In this document: piece by piece, positions 7,911-16,528 of the stretch
How the letters are laid out: every line of letters starts with the position of its first letter
How positions within the stretch are numbered: the stretch's first letter is position 1
DNA from: Geobacter sp. DSM 9736
GTDB taxonomy: Bacteria; Desulfobacterota; Desulfuromonadia; Geobacterales; Geobacteraceae
Assembly (NCBI RefSeq): GCF_900187405.1
Contig: NZ_LT896716.1
Location: forward strand, 3,720,753 to 3,784,752
DNA: 64,000 bases
Direction: 5' to 3'
Program-made: the position numbers and the translations under genes
Notes under the pieces: generated by a model
The model's database searches: none
Told to the model about the DNA's origin: nothing
Seen by the model: only the letters and a program-made list of their open reading frames with translations

Positions 7911-9833
7911 TCATTGCAGCTCCTCCCACTTGCGGTAGAGCTCCGAGATTCTGGACGTAAGCCCGGCATGCTCTTCTCCGCACCGGCGTGCCGCTTCATG
8001 ATCCCGGAACAGCTCGGGGTCGGACATGCGTTCGTCAAGCAGTGCCAGCTGACGTTCGTGTGTTTCTATCTCCTCTTCCACCGCGAAGATGAGTTTCTGA
8101 CGGCGCTTCTCTTCCCGCTGTCGCTCCTTTTCTTCTTCCCGGATGCGGAGCCGCTCTTCACGGGAAGCCGGAGCCTGCAGCGGAGGGAGCGAATCCGACG
8201 GCGCAGCGGAGTGGTTGCCCGCGGGCGTTTCCAAACCTTGCTTCTTGGACAGATAGTACTCGTAATCACCGATGAAGGAGGTGATGGCGCCCCCTTCAAC
8301 CTCTACGACCCTGGTGGAGAGCCCATCTATGAAGTGGCGGTCATGGGATACGAAGACGACGGTTCCGGCAAAGGAGCGCAATGCATCCAGGAGGACTTCC
8401 TTGCTGAAGAGGTCGAGGTGGTTTGTCGGCTCGTCCATGAGGAGAAGGTTCGCCGGCCTGAGCAGCATTTTTGCAAGGGCGAGCCGGTTTCTTTCTCCCC
8501 CCGAGAGGACTGACACAGGCTTGTTGATATCGTCGCCGGAGAAGAGGAATGCACCGAGTATGTCCCGCAACTGCGGAACCATGGCGAAGGGAGCGTCTGC
8601 CAGTATCTCCTCGTAGACCGTGCGCGATCCTTCCAGTACCTGGGCCTGATCCTGCGCGAAATAGTCGAGAACGACATTGTGTCCCGGGAGCCGCTCTCCT
8701 TCCTGAAATTCCCCCCCCGCCAGCACCCGCATCAGGGTCGATTTTCCCGCACCGTTGTGTCCGACCAGGGCTATCCGTTCACCCTTTTCAATTGTAATGT
8801 CGACGGCATCCAGGACCCTGTTGGAGCCGTAAGCCCTGGTGAGCTGTTTCAGCTCCATCACGACCCGCCCGCTTTTCGGCGGCTCCGGAAATTTGAATCT
8901 GATCTTCTTTCGCTCCGGGGGCAGGGTGATCCGCTCGATCTTCTCCAGCTGCTTCATCCGTGACTGGACGAGGGCGGCCTTGTCGGCCTTGTAGCGGAAG
9001 CGGGAGATGAAATCCTCCATCTTCTCCACTTCTTCGTCCTGCCGGCGCTTAGCTTCGCGCAGCGCGGCCACCCGTGCTTCCCGCTCGGTCAGGTATTTGC
9101 TGTAATTGCCGTAATAGTCGGTAAGGGTGTGGTTCCATACTTCCACCATTCTGCTGCAGACCCGGTCGAGAAAGAACCTGTCGTGGGAGACGAGCATTAC
9201 CGACCAGGAATGTTCGCAGAGATATTCTTCAAGCCAGTTGCGAGCCTCGATGTCGAGATGGTTCGTAGGTTCGTCGAGGAGAAGGACGTTCGGCTTCTGC
9301 AAAAGTAGCTTCGCCAGGGCGATACGCATCTGCCATCCACCTGAGAATTCGCCGCAGTCGCGCTCCCAGTCGCTGGGTCCAAAGCCGAGGCCCCGCAGCA
9401 CGTTGCCGACCTCCGCTTCCATGGAATACCCGCCCTTCAGCCGAAACTCCTCCTGGAGATGCCCGAATCGTTCCAGGAGTGGCTGGTAAGCAGGATCGTC
9501 ATGCCGGATTTCTTCGAGGCGTCGGGTTGCCTCGGTGAGTTCCCGTTCCAGTTCCCGAAGATAAACCAGTGCGCTGAGGGCCTCGTCGAAAAGCGTTCGT
9601 CCGCGGCTCACGATGCCGTCCTGGGGCAGGTAGCCGACGGTGGCAGAGCGGGCAAGCTGTATTTCACCCTCCGAGGCTTCCACCTGTCCCGCTACTATAC
9701 GCATCAGCGTAGATTTGCCCGCTCCGTTTTCACCGACCAGCCCCACACGCTCACCCTTCTTGAGGTGCCATGTGATATTGCTGAAGAGGGGTTTCCCTGC
9801 GAAGTCCTTGCTGAGATTCTTGAGTTGCAGCAT
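7911..9833 (-). CDS. ABC-F family ATP-binding protein (Uup/YheS-like)
   Basis: 640-residue soluble protein with two ABC ATPase domains and no membrane part, the ABC-F architecture linked to ribosome function. The first domain has GENGAGKST (about 36-44) and FSGGWQMRIALAKLL; the second has GHNGAGKST (about 353) and LSGGERNRLALAKMLL; both have DEPTNHLD. The basic linker between them (about 225-300, rich in R, K, E) fits the P-site interaction motif of the family. The C-terminal 80 residues are a charged coiled coil (REERLRIREEEKERQREE). The ATG at 9833 is preferred; an upstream TTG frame start (9884) would run into the promoter. The substrate or partner cannot be told from sequence. Confidence 0.92.
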   Translation of the reverse strand: MLQLKNLSKDFAGKPLFSNITWHLKKGERVGLVGENGAGKSTLMRIVAGQVEASEGEIQLARSATVGYLPQDGIVSRGRTLFDEALSALVYLRELERELTEATRRLEEIRHDDPAYQPLLERFGHLQEEFRLKGGYSMEAEVGNVLRGLGFGPSDWERDCGEFSGGWQMRIALAKLLLQKPNVLLLDEPTNHLDIEARNWLEEYLCEHSWSVMLVSHDRFFLDRVCSRMVEVWNHTLTDYYGNYSKYLTEREARVAALREAKRRQDEEVEKMEDFISRFRYKADKAALVQSRMKQLEKIERITLPPERKKIRFKFPEPPKSGRVVMELKQLTRAYGSNRVLDAVDITIEKGERIALVGHNGAGKSTLMRVLAGGEFQEGERLPGHNVVLDYFAQDQAQVLEGSRTVYEEILADAPFAMVPQLRDILGAFLFSGDDINKPVSVLSGGERNRLALAKMLLRPANLLLMDEPTNHLDLFSKEVLLDALRSFAGTVVFVSHDRHFIDGLSTRVVEVEGGAITSFIGDYEYYLSKKQGLETPAGNHSAAPSDSLPPLQAPASREERLRIREEEKERQREEKRRQKLIFAVEEEIETHERQLALLDERMSDPELFRDHEAARRCGEEHAGLTSRISELYRKWEELQ

Positions 9834-9890
9834 ATCCTTTTGATCCGTTCTAACGATCCAGTAACTTATTTGGGTTCCGAACAAGGGGAC

Positions 9891-9920
9891 ATTCTAGTGA
9901 GTCATTTGCAGCTTTGTCAA
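9891..9920 (-). promoter_or_regulatory. Candidate promoter for the ABC-F gene
   Basis: Minus-strand TTGACA (9915-9920) and TAGAAT (9891-9896) are separated by 18 bases, 58 bases upstream of the ATG at 9833. The perfect -35 and near-consensus -10 make this plausible. Confidence 0.5.
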
Positions 9921-9970
9921 TTATTTGCCGGTTTTTCGGCAGTTTTTTCATGTTCATGGCCGATATTCTT

Positions 9971-9979
9971 TGCTATAGT
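9971..9979 (+). promoter_or_regulatory. Extended -10 promoter upstream of the RNase E/G gene
   Basis: TGCTATAGT gives an extended -10 (TGn plus TATAGT, 9974-9979) in the AT-rich divergent gap, about 98 bases before the ATG at 10077. No good -35 is seen, which is normal for extended -10 promoters. Confidence 0.4.
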
Positions 9980-10076
9980 TTTAAATTCGATAATTAAAAC
10001 AACAGTCGATGTTTCATCGTCTGCTTAATACCATGCGGAGGCGCACCATGTGCTTCCGCCGAAGGACTGCGTACAG

Positions 10077-12461
10077 ATGGCAAGAAAAATGTTGATCAAT
10101 GTAATGCACCCTGAAGAAGCCAGGGTTGCTATCGTCGAGGACGGTCGCCTGGTGGAGCTGGACATAGAGATCGCGGGAAGCGAGCAGACCCGCGGCAATG
10201 TCTACAAAGGGGTGGTTGTGCGTGTCGAGCCGGGGCTGCAGGCGGCCTTCATCGATATCGGCCTCAAGAAGCTCGGCTTTCTCCAGATGGGGGAGTTACA
10301 CCCCGACTGCTGGCAATGGCGGGACGACATACCTGAGGAGCAGCGCAAGCGCCGTCCCCGAATCCAGGAGGTGCTGCGCCGAGGCCAGGAGCTGATCGTC
10401 CAGGTGGAGAAGGGGGAACGTGACAACAAGGGAGCCGCTCTCACGACGTACTTGTCTTTGCCGGGGCGCTACATGGTCATCATGCCCGGAAGCGATTCCG
10501 CCGGAATATCGCGTAAAGTGGAGAGCGAGAGCGAGCGGAAGAAGCTGAAGTCCATGGCGGCAGAGATGGAGATACCGGAGGGGATCGGTTACATCATCCG
10601 CACCGAGGCTCTCGGCCGCAAGAAAACCGAGATGATGAAGGACCTGGGCTACCTGATGAAGCTGTACGAGTCAATCCAGGACAAGGGAGCGGTCGCCAAG
10701 GCCCCCTCACTCATCTACCAGGAATCAGGACTGGTGATCCGAACGATCCGGGACTACTTTACCGCAGAGATCGACGAGGTCCTTGTTGACAGCAAAGAGG
10801 TATACAAGCAGGCCCGGGCCTTTTTCAAGGCCACCATGCCCAAGTACGAGAAGATCGTCAAGATGCATCAGGAAAAGCGTCCGATCTTCTCAAGGTATCA
10901 GCTGGAAGAACAGATCGACCTGATCTACGAGAAGAAGGTGCCGCTGAGGTCGGGCGGTTCCATCTTCATCGAGCCTACCGAAGCCCTCGTCAGCATCGAT
11001 GTCAATTCAGGTAAAAGTACCGGGGAGAAAGGGGTGGAGGACACCGCTTTCAAGACCAACCTGGAAGCGGCAGAGGAGGCTGCGCGACAGCTGAGGCTCC
11101 GTGACCTTGGGGGGCTCATCGTCATAGACTTCATCGACATGCGAGACCGCAAACACAACGCGGAGGTCGAGAAGACGCTGAAGAACGCCCTCAAGGCGGA
11201 CAAGGCACGGGTGACGGTAGGCAAAATATCCCAGTTCGGCCTGCTGGAGATGTCTCGGCAGCGGATCAAGCCGACCCTTGAGCAGGGAATTCATCTGGAA
11301 TGCCCCCATTGCAGCGGGCGGGGGAAAGTAAAGTCGACCGAGGCCATGGCGCTCTCCTTCCTGCGCAAGGTCCACGGAGCAGCTGCCAAGGGAACGGTGG
11401 GAGAGGTACGTGGAGCCCTTCCGCTCGACGTCACGTACTTCCTCCTCAACCGGAAGAAGCGCGATCTTGCCCAGATAGAGGACGAGTACGAAATAGAGGT
11501 TACCGTCAAAGGGAAACCGTCCTTCCTTATGAATCAGCTTGAACTGGAGCTGGTCAAGAGGGAGAAGCCTCTTTCGATGGAGGTATCCGAAACCCCGCTG
11601 GAGCCTGTGCAGTATGTTGCGGAGGAGGGGGAGGAAGATGAGGAAACCGCAGTCGCCGAAACTGCGGCTCCGGAGGGGGAGGGGAAAAAGAAAAAGCGCA
11701 GGAGGGGGAAGAAGAAGCCTCGGCATGAAGCTGACATCGCCTCGGAACTGCCTCAGGACCATGTGAAAGGGGAGGTGGCTGCGCCAGCTGTGGACGAAGC
11801 CCCCGTCGAGCTTGCCGCTGTTCCTGGCGCAGCCGCTGAGGCGCCTGCCGGCGAACCCGGCCTGGAAGAGATGAAGAAGAAGCGCCGGCGGAGGAAGCGC
11901 CGGAGCAAACATGCTCAGGAAGCCGCAGTTGCACCGGTGGAAATGCAGCCCCAGACTCCTGTGGAGCAGGAACCGACTGCGGCTCCCAGCGCCGGGGAAG
12001 AGGAGACTCACGAAGAGGTACGCAAGAAGCGGCGCCGGAAGCGCCGTCGTGGGAAGCGTCCTACCGAGGAAGGCGCACAGGTGGAAAGGCCCGATCAGGC
12101 CTCAAATGATCGTGTGCCGTTTGCACCAGTACCGGAGCAGCCGGTAGCTGCGGAGGTCGCTGTTACCTCCCCGGCACAGATTACATCTGTCCCGACAGTG
12201 GAAGCGGTTGCGCCACCCTCCCGGACAAGACGTCCGCGGAAGAAGGGTGCGGAGTCGCCGGAAGCGTCCACGGCGGACGTGGCGCCCGAGCCGGCGACGG
12301 CTCCGGAGGTTCCTGCGACTCGTCCCTCACGGCGAAAGAAGACCGCTGCTCCCGTTGCGGGTGAGGAGTCGCAGGCCCCCGCCGAGAAGGCGCCTGCACG
12401 CAAGCGTACTCCGCGCAAGAAGAAATCGGAGGAGGTTTCGCAGCCTGAGCAGGGGGAATAG
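10077..12461 (+). CDS. rng: Ribonuclease E/G family endoribonuclease with basic C-terminal tail
   Basis: 794-residue RNase G/E. It cleaves single-stranded AU-rich RNA and takes part in rRNA processing and mRNA decay. The S1 RNA-binding domain spans about 35-125. The catalytic core carries ALVSIDVNSGK (Asp near 305) and IVIDFIDMRD (Asp near 349). The zinc-link CPHC lies near residue 407. After about residue 500 the sequence becomes low-complexity Ala/Pro/Glu with five basic patches (KKKKRRRGKKKP, KKKRRRRKRRSK, RKKRRRKRRRGKRP, RTRRPRKKG, then RKRTPRKKKS). The tail is the size of an RNase E scaffold. The ATG at 10077 matches the family start (MARKMLINV). A GTG nine codons upstream is less likely. 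Confidence 0.92.
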   Translation: MARKMLINVMHPEEARVAIVEDGRLVELDIEIAGSEQTRGNVYKGVVVRVEPGLQAAFIDIGLKKLGFLQMGELHPDCWQWRDDIPEEQRKRRPRIQEVLRRGQELIVQVEKGERDNKGAALTTYLSLPGRYMVIMPGSDSAGISRKVESESERKKLKSMAAEMEIPEGIGYIIRTEALGRKKTEMMKDLGYLMKLYESIQDKGAVAKAPSLIYQESGLVIRTIRDYFTAEIDEVLVDSKEVYKQARAFFKATMPKYEKIVKMHQEKRPIFSRYQLEEQIDLIYEKKVPLRSGGSIFIEPTEALVSIDVNSGKSTGEKGVEDTAFKTNLEAAEEAARQLRLRDLGGLIVIDFIDMRDRKHNAEVEKTLKNALKADKARVTVGKISQFGLLEMSRQRIKPTLEQGIHLECPHCSGRGKVKSTEAMALSFLRKVHGAAAKGTVGEVRGALPLDVTYFLLNRKKRDLAQIEDEYEIEVTVKGKPSFLMNQLELELVKREKPLSMEVSETPLEPVQYVAEEGEEDEETAVAETAAPEGEGKKKKRRRGKKKPRHEADIASELPQDHVKGEVAAPAVDEAPVELAAVPGAAAEAPAGEPGLEEMKKKRRRRKRRSKHAQEAAVAPVEMQPQTPVEQEPTAAPSAGEEETHEEVRKKRRRKRRRGKRPTEEGAQVERPDQASNDRVPFAPVPEQPVAAEVAVTSPAQITSVPTVEAVAPPSRTRRPRKKGAESPEASTADVAPEPATAPEVPATRPSRRKKTAAPVAGEESQAPAEKAPARKRTPRKKKSEEVSQPEQGE

Positions 12462-12535
12462 CAGGCTTATCGGTCTCAGGAGCAGAAAGGATCATATTGC
12501 CGCAGCTTCGGAAATCGGGGCGGCCGGAGAAATGA

Positions 12536-12910
12536 ATGGCGGTAGCCGTTTCCATAGCATTGCTGGGCGCTCTCGGCTGCCTCGCAAGATTTTACTTTTC
12601 AGGATGGGTCTACGGGGTCGCCGGCAGGACCTTCCCCTATGGTACCCTTGCCGTGAATCTCGTCGGCGCTTTCTGTATCGGGTTCATCATGGAGTCCTCC
12701 ACCCGGAGCGACATTCTTCCGCCAATGCTGAGAACGGGCCTCGCTGTCGGCTTTCTCGGGGGGCTCACCACTTTCTCGACATTCAGCTACGAGACCTTCC
12801 GCCTTCTTGAGGACGGGGAATTTTGGCGGGCGGCGACGAATGTGTTGGTGAGCGTCCTTGCCTGCCTTCTATTCACCTGGCTGGGAATAACGGCGGCAAA
12901 AGCCCTGTAA
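12536..12910 (+). CDS. crcB: Fluoride exporter CrcB/FluC
   Basis: 124-residue inner-membrane fluoride channel subunit with four hydrophobic spans. Family motifs: GALGCLARFYFSG near residue 10, GTLAVNLVGAFCIGF (38-52), and GFLGGLTTFSTFSYE (74-88) with the paired Phe residues of the fluoride path. The ATG at 12536 has GGAG six bases upstream. It is followed after 11 bases by a DUF190 gene, a common pairing. I see no fluoride riboswitch in the 74 bases between the RNase gene and this start. Confidence 0.95.
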   Translation: MAVAVSIALLGALGCLARFYFSGWVYGVAGRTFPYGTLAVNLVGAFCIGFIMESSTRSDILPPMLRTGLAVGFLGGLTTFSTFSYETFRLLEDGEFWRAATNVLVSVLACLLFTWLGITAAKAL

Positions 12911-12921
12911 GAGAGGGAGTT

Positions 12922-13266
12922 ATGGCAAAGGTTCGTGAAAAACGCGTTCTGATGCGGATATTTATCGGCGAAAGCGAGAAGTTTAATCACACACCACTCT
13001 ACGAAGCCCTGCTGGAACTTTTCCGCCGCGAGGGGGTTGCCGGAGCCACCGTCCTGCGCGGGGTGGCAGGATTCGGAGCCCGCGGCATTATTCATACCCA
13101 CAAGCTGCTCGAACTTTCCACAGACCTTCCTCTCGTGATCGAAGTGATCGAGGAGCAGGGGAAGCTGGATTCCCTGATGCCGCAGATCGATTCGATGATG
13201 ACGGGGGGAACCATCACCACCGAGAACGTAGTCGTTACCCGCTACGGAACATCTTCCTCTGAATAG
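12922..13266 (+). CDS. DUF190 (PII-like) protein
   Basis: 114-residue small soluble DUF190 protein (PF02641), a ferredoxin-like/PII-like fold. Motifs: RIFIGESEKFNHTPLYEALLELF near residue 12 and GATVLRGVAGFGARGIIHT near 39. The ATG at 12922 has GAGAGGGAG just upstream. It is coupled to crcB, so a role in sensing or tuning fluoride export is reasonable inference; no biochemical function can be read from the sequence. Confidence 0.9.
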   Translation: MAKVREKRVLMRIFIGESEKFNHTPLYEALLELFRREGVAGATVLRGVAGFGARGIIHTHKLLELSTDLPLVIEVIEEQGKLDSLMPQIDSMMTGGTITTENVVVTRYGTSSSE

Positions 13267-13287
13267 CCCGATTTTTCTAGGCTAATC

Positions 13288-13315
13288 TTGTTTAACCCGC
13301 TTGCTGTGGTAAAGT
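13288..13315 (+). promoter_or_regulatory. Candidate promoter for the ferredoxin-like gene
   Basis: TTGTTT (13288-13293) and TAAAGT (13310-13315), with a 16-base spacer, lie 37 bases before the ATG at 13352. Confidence 0.35.
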
Positions 13316-13351
13316 TTCCGACGATGAGTGACTGTTGCCCGGAGGTACGTC

Positions 13352-13711
13352 ATGATGCGTCACCCTGTTCCTTCCGAGGAACTGCCATGGTATCCCGAGA
13401 TCTCCTGGGAGAAGTGCAAGGGGTGCAGGACCTGTTTCCGTTTCTGTCCGGCTGCGGCTCTCGTATTTAACAGGACGCGCCGAAAAGTCAGGCTCAAATA
13501 CCCGACGAGGTGTCGGGTGGAATGCCGCATCTGCGCCAGGTTCTGTCCCGCCCGTGCCATTAGTTTCCCCGACCAGACTAGATTCGTCAGCCGCCATCTG
13601 GCAATGCATGAGCCGGCGCCTCTCCCATCAGCGCACCCTGCGCCTCCTCCCGTCCGTCCACGGTTGCGACCCCTCGGCACTCCTTCCCGTTTCATCCCCC
13701 TTGGCGGATGA
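13352..13711 (+). CDS. Small 2x[4Fe-4S] ferredoxin-like protein
   Basis: 119-residue protein with two cluster-binding motifs: KCKGCRTCFRFCP (about 21-33) and CRVECRICARFCP (about 54-66). Both follow the bacterial ferredoxin spacing, although the second has an extra Cys. The last 50 residues are Pro/Arg-rich (PAPPPVRPRLRP) and probably disordered. GGAGG lies six bases before the ATG-ATG pair at 13352. No oxidoreductase partner is adjacent, so the electron-transfer partner is unknown. Confidence 0.8.
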   Translation: MMRHPVPSEELPWYPEISWEKCKGCRTCFRFCPAAALVFNRTRRKVRLKYPTRCRVECRICARFCPARAISFPDQTRFVSRHLAMHEPAPLPSAHPAPPPVRPRLRPLGTPSRFIPLGG

Positions 13712-13723
13712 CCAAGCAGTCCT

Positions 13724-13784
13724 TTGAATCATGAGGTCTCTCTGCTATACTCTTTTCGTTCGCTCATGACCACCAGTTCATGAG
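13724..13784 (+). promoter_or_regulatory. sucA promoter with three TCATGA sites
   Basis: TTGAAT (13724-13729) and TGC-TATACT (-10 at 13746-13751), with a 16-base spacer, form a strong sigma-70 promoter. TCATGAG (13729-13735) touches the -35, and CTCATGA (13763-13769) and TCATGAG (13778-13784) form a perfect 7-bp inverted repeat just downstream of the start point. The placement fits an operator for a repressor of the oxoglutarate dehydrogenase operon. Confidence 0.6.
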
Positions 13785-13832
13785 TCCCACAGGTCGCAGT
13801 TTCACCCTTACATCGAACATCAGGGTTACCGC

Positions 13833-16502
13833 ATGGGGTTCTTCGGCAATACCAGCCCTCAGTGGCTGGAAGCTCAGTATCTCCTCTGGCTGCAGGACCC
13901 GAGCCTTGTCACGAGGGATCTGCGGATATTTTTCGACGGATTCGGTCTTTGCGGCGATTCTATCCATCCGGAAGAGCAGGGGCCTCGACAGTCCCTGAAA
14001 TCGTCGGGTGTCCAGTCCCTTATCTACCGGTACAGAGACATCGGGCACCTTCTGGCGTGTACCGACCCGCTTTCCCCGTGCAAGACGCACCACCCGCTAC
14101 TTGACCTCTCCCAGTTCGAACTGGATTCTTCAGACCTCGACCATACTTTTCACACCCGGCGCTTCATGTCCGAATCGGCTACGCTCAGAGACATTCTCGG
14201 TGTGATGCAGGAAACCTATTGCCGATCCATCGGCGTTGAGTTCATGCACATCCAGGCTCCGGCGGAACGTCAATGGCTCATCGATCGGATGGAGCCGAAC
14301 CGCAACAGGCCCGCTCTCTCTTTTCAGGAGCGCCTGGCGATCCTCGGGCGGCTTGTGGCCGCTAATCAGTTCGAGGCATTTCTGCAGCGCAAGTTCATCG
14401 GTCAGACGCGGTTTTCCCTGGAGGGTGGGGAGACCCTCGTTCCCGTTCTTGAAGAGGTCGTTTCACGCTCGGCTCGTGCGGGCGTTTTCGATATTGTCAT
14501 CGGTATGCCTCACCGGGGAAGGCTGACGGTACTCTCTTTATTGCTCGGCATGCCGCCGGAGAACATCTTCGCCGAATTCCGGGACGGTCCGGGCCATGGC
14601 GTGGGGGCAGGGGACGTCAAGTATCACCTCGGTTTTTCCGCCGACCTGGACCGGGACGGGCGCCGACTGCACGTAACCCTTGCTGCCAACCCCAGCCACC
14701 TGGAAGCTATCGACGCGGTTGTCGAGGGAAAGTGCCGGGCGCGGCAGGACCTTTTCGGCATGGGTGGAGCACGAGGGGTTCTTCCACTCCTTATTCATGG
14801 CGACGCAGCTTTCTCCGGGCAGGGGGTAGTTGCGGAGACCTTCAACCTCTCCCAGTTGCGAGGTTTCTCGACCGGAGGAACCTTTCACATCGTGGTCAAC
14901 AACCAGATAGGATTTACGACCCGCCCCGCCGATGCCCGGTCAACCTGCTATGCAACCGACATGGCAAAAGCCGTCTCAGCCCCGATATTCCATGTCCATG
15001 GGGAGGACCCGGAAGCTGCCGTGCATGCAGCACGTCTTGCTCTCGACTACCGGCAGGAGTTCGGCCGCGACGTGGTGCTTGAGCTTATCTGTTACAGGCG
15101 CTACGGCCACAACGAAGGAGACGAGCCGGCGTTCACGCAGCCCCTCATGTACCGCCACATCTCCAGTCGCCCGACGGTGCCTGAGATCTACGCGGCACGG
15201 CTGCGACAGGATGGGATGGACCCACCTCTGAGGGAACTGACGGAGGGGGAAGTCGCCCGCCTGGAGCGCGCGTTCGCTGCTCCCTCTGTCGACGCCGATC
15301 GCGGGTTCGGCGGAAGTTGGAGCCGTGTCGCGCGGGAGTACGACGCGGCCCCGGTGGATACGCGGGTGAGCCGAAAGGAACTGGAGGAACTTGCGGATGC
15401 CGTTAACGCCATTCCCGAGGGTTTCTCTCCCCATCCGAAGGTACGCGCTCTCTTCGACAGGCGACGAGAGGCCCTCCGTTCCGGTGAAGGTGTCGATTGG
15501 GGTAACGCCGAGGCCCTTGCATTCGGCAGCCTCCTCAGGGAAGGTACCTCAATACGGCTGTCGGGACAGGACGCGGGGAGGGGAACCTTCAGCCATCGGC
15601 ATGGCATCGTCTACGATCAGGAGACGGAGCGTGCGTTCACGCCTCTTGATCAGGCGTCAAGTAGCGGCGCACGTTTCGAACTGTACGACAGTATGCTGTC
15701 GGAATACGCCGTCCTCGGTTTCGAATACGGATATTCCATCGAGTCTCCCGATGTCCTGACGCTGTGGGAGGCTCAGTATGGGGATTTCGCCAACGGAGCC
15801 CAGGTGATAATCGACCAGTTCATCGCCGCTGCAGAGACTAAATGGCAGCGGGTGAGCGGCCTGACGATGCTCCTTCCTCACGGATACGAAGGGCAGGGGC
15901 CTGAACATTCCAGCGCCCGGATCGAACGTTTTCTGGAGTTGTGTGCGGGCAACAACATCATTGTCGCCAACCCCACGACACCCGCACAATATTTCCACCT
16001 GCTGCGCCGTCAGGCGAGGCAATCCTTCCGGAAGCCCCTCGTGGTTTTCACTCCGAAGAGCCTTCTGCGCAGCAATCGCTGCGTATCTTCGGTTGCGGAA
16101 CTGGCGGGAGAAGGGTTCAGGGAAGTTCTCGTGACGGCGGAAAATAGGGGTCCGTGCCGAGCGGTTCTAATCTGCTCTGGTAAACTGTTCTACGAATTAT
16201 CGGACCGCAGGGAACGCGACAAGCGTGACGATGTTGCCATTGTGCGGGTAGAGCAGCTTTATCCGCTGCGCACCGATCTCCTGAGGGAGGCATTCGGACG
16301 GTTTCCGGAGGCAACGTTCAGCTGGGTTCAGGAGGAACCGGCGAACATGGGACCATGGCCGAGGCTTCGTTACTGGCTGAGCGAGATATTAGGCAAGGAG
16401 CCCCGCTACGTCGGGCGCGAGGAGGACGCTTCTCCGGCGGCTGGGTACCGGTCGGTGCACCTGAAAGAACAGGAGAAGCTGGTAGCGGAGGCATTCGCCT
16501 GA
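13833..16502 (+). CDS. sucA: 2-oxoglutarate dehydrogenase E1 component
   Basis: 889-residue thiamine-diphosphate enzyme that decarboxylates 2-oxoglutarate and passes the succinyl group to E2. The N-terminal E1-E2 contact segment is present (SPQWLEAQYLLWLQDPSLV, near residue 8). The active-site region GMPHRGRLTVL lies near residue 224. The thiamine-diphosphate motif runs from GDAAFSGQG (about 324) to NNQIGFTT (about 355). The C-terminal PHGYEGQGPEHSS is the transketolase-type signature. Length is close to E. coli SucA (933). Start at the ATG at 13833; the ribosome site is weak (CAGGG). First gene of the carbon block and 26 bases before sucB. Confidence 0.95.
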   Translation: MGFFGNTSPQWLEAQYLLWLQDPSLVTRDLRIFFDGFGLCGDSIHPEEQGPRQSLKSSGVQSLIYRYRDIGHLLACTDPLSPCKTHHPLLDLSQFELDSSDLDHTFHTRRFMSESATLRDILGVMQETYCRSIGVEFMHIQAPAERQWLIDRMEPNRNRPALSFQERLAILGRLVAANQFEAFLQRKFIGQTRFSLEGGETLVPVLEEVVSRSARAGVFDIVIGMPHRGRLTVLSLLLGMPPENIFAEFRDGPGHGVGAGDVKYHLGFSADLDRDGRRLHVTLAANPSHLEAIDAVVEGKCRARQDLFGMGGARGVLPLLIHGDAAFSGQGVVAETFNLSQLRGFSTGGTFHIVVNNQIGFTTRPADARSTCYATDMAKAVSAPIFHVHGEDPEAAVHAARLALDYRQEFGRDVVLELICYRRYGHNEGDEPAFTQPLMYRHISSRPTVPEIYAARLRQDGMDPPLRELTEGEVARLERAFAAPSVDADRGFGGSWSRVAREYDAAPVDTRVSRKELEELADAVNAIPEGFSPHPKVRALFDRRREALRSGEGVDWGNAEALAFGSLLREGTSIRLSGQDAGRGTFSHRHGIVYDQETERAFTPLDQASSSGARFELYDSMLSEYAVLGFEYGYSIESPDVLTLWEAQYGDFANGAQVIIDQFIAAAETKWQRVSGLTMLLPHGYEGQGPEHSSARIERFLELCAGNNIIVANPTTPAQYFHLLRRQARQSFRKPLVVFTPKSLLRSNRCVSSVAELAGEGFREVLVTAENRGPCRAVLICSGKLFYELSDRRERDKRDDVAIVRVEQLYPLRTDLLREAFGRFPEATFSWVQEEPANMGPWPRLRYWLSEILGKEPRYVGREEDASPAAGYRSVHLKEQEKLVAEAFA

Positions 16503-16528
16503 TCGGCGAATATAGAACCGGAGTGTCC

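Noticed and set aside
12462-12535. Fluoride riboswitch before crcB
   Set aside because: No GGCGATGG/CTGATGGC-type pattern or pseudoknot elements are seen in the gap.
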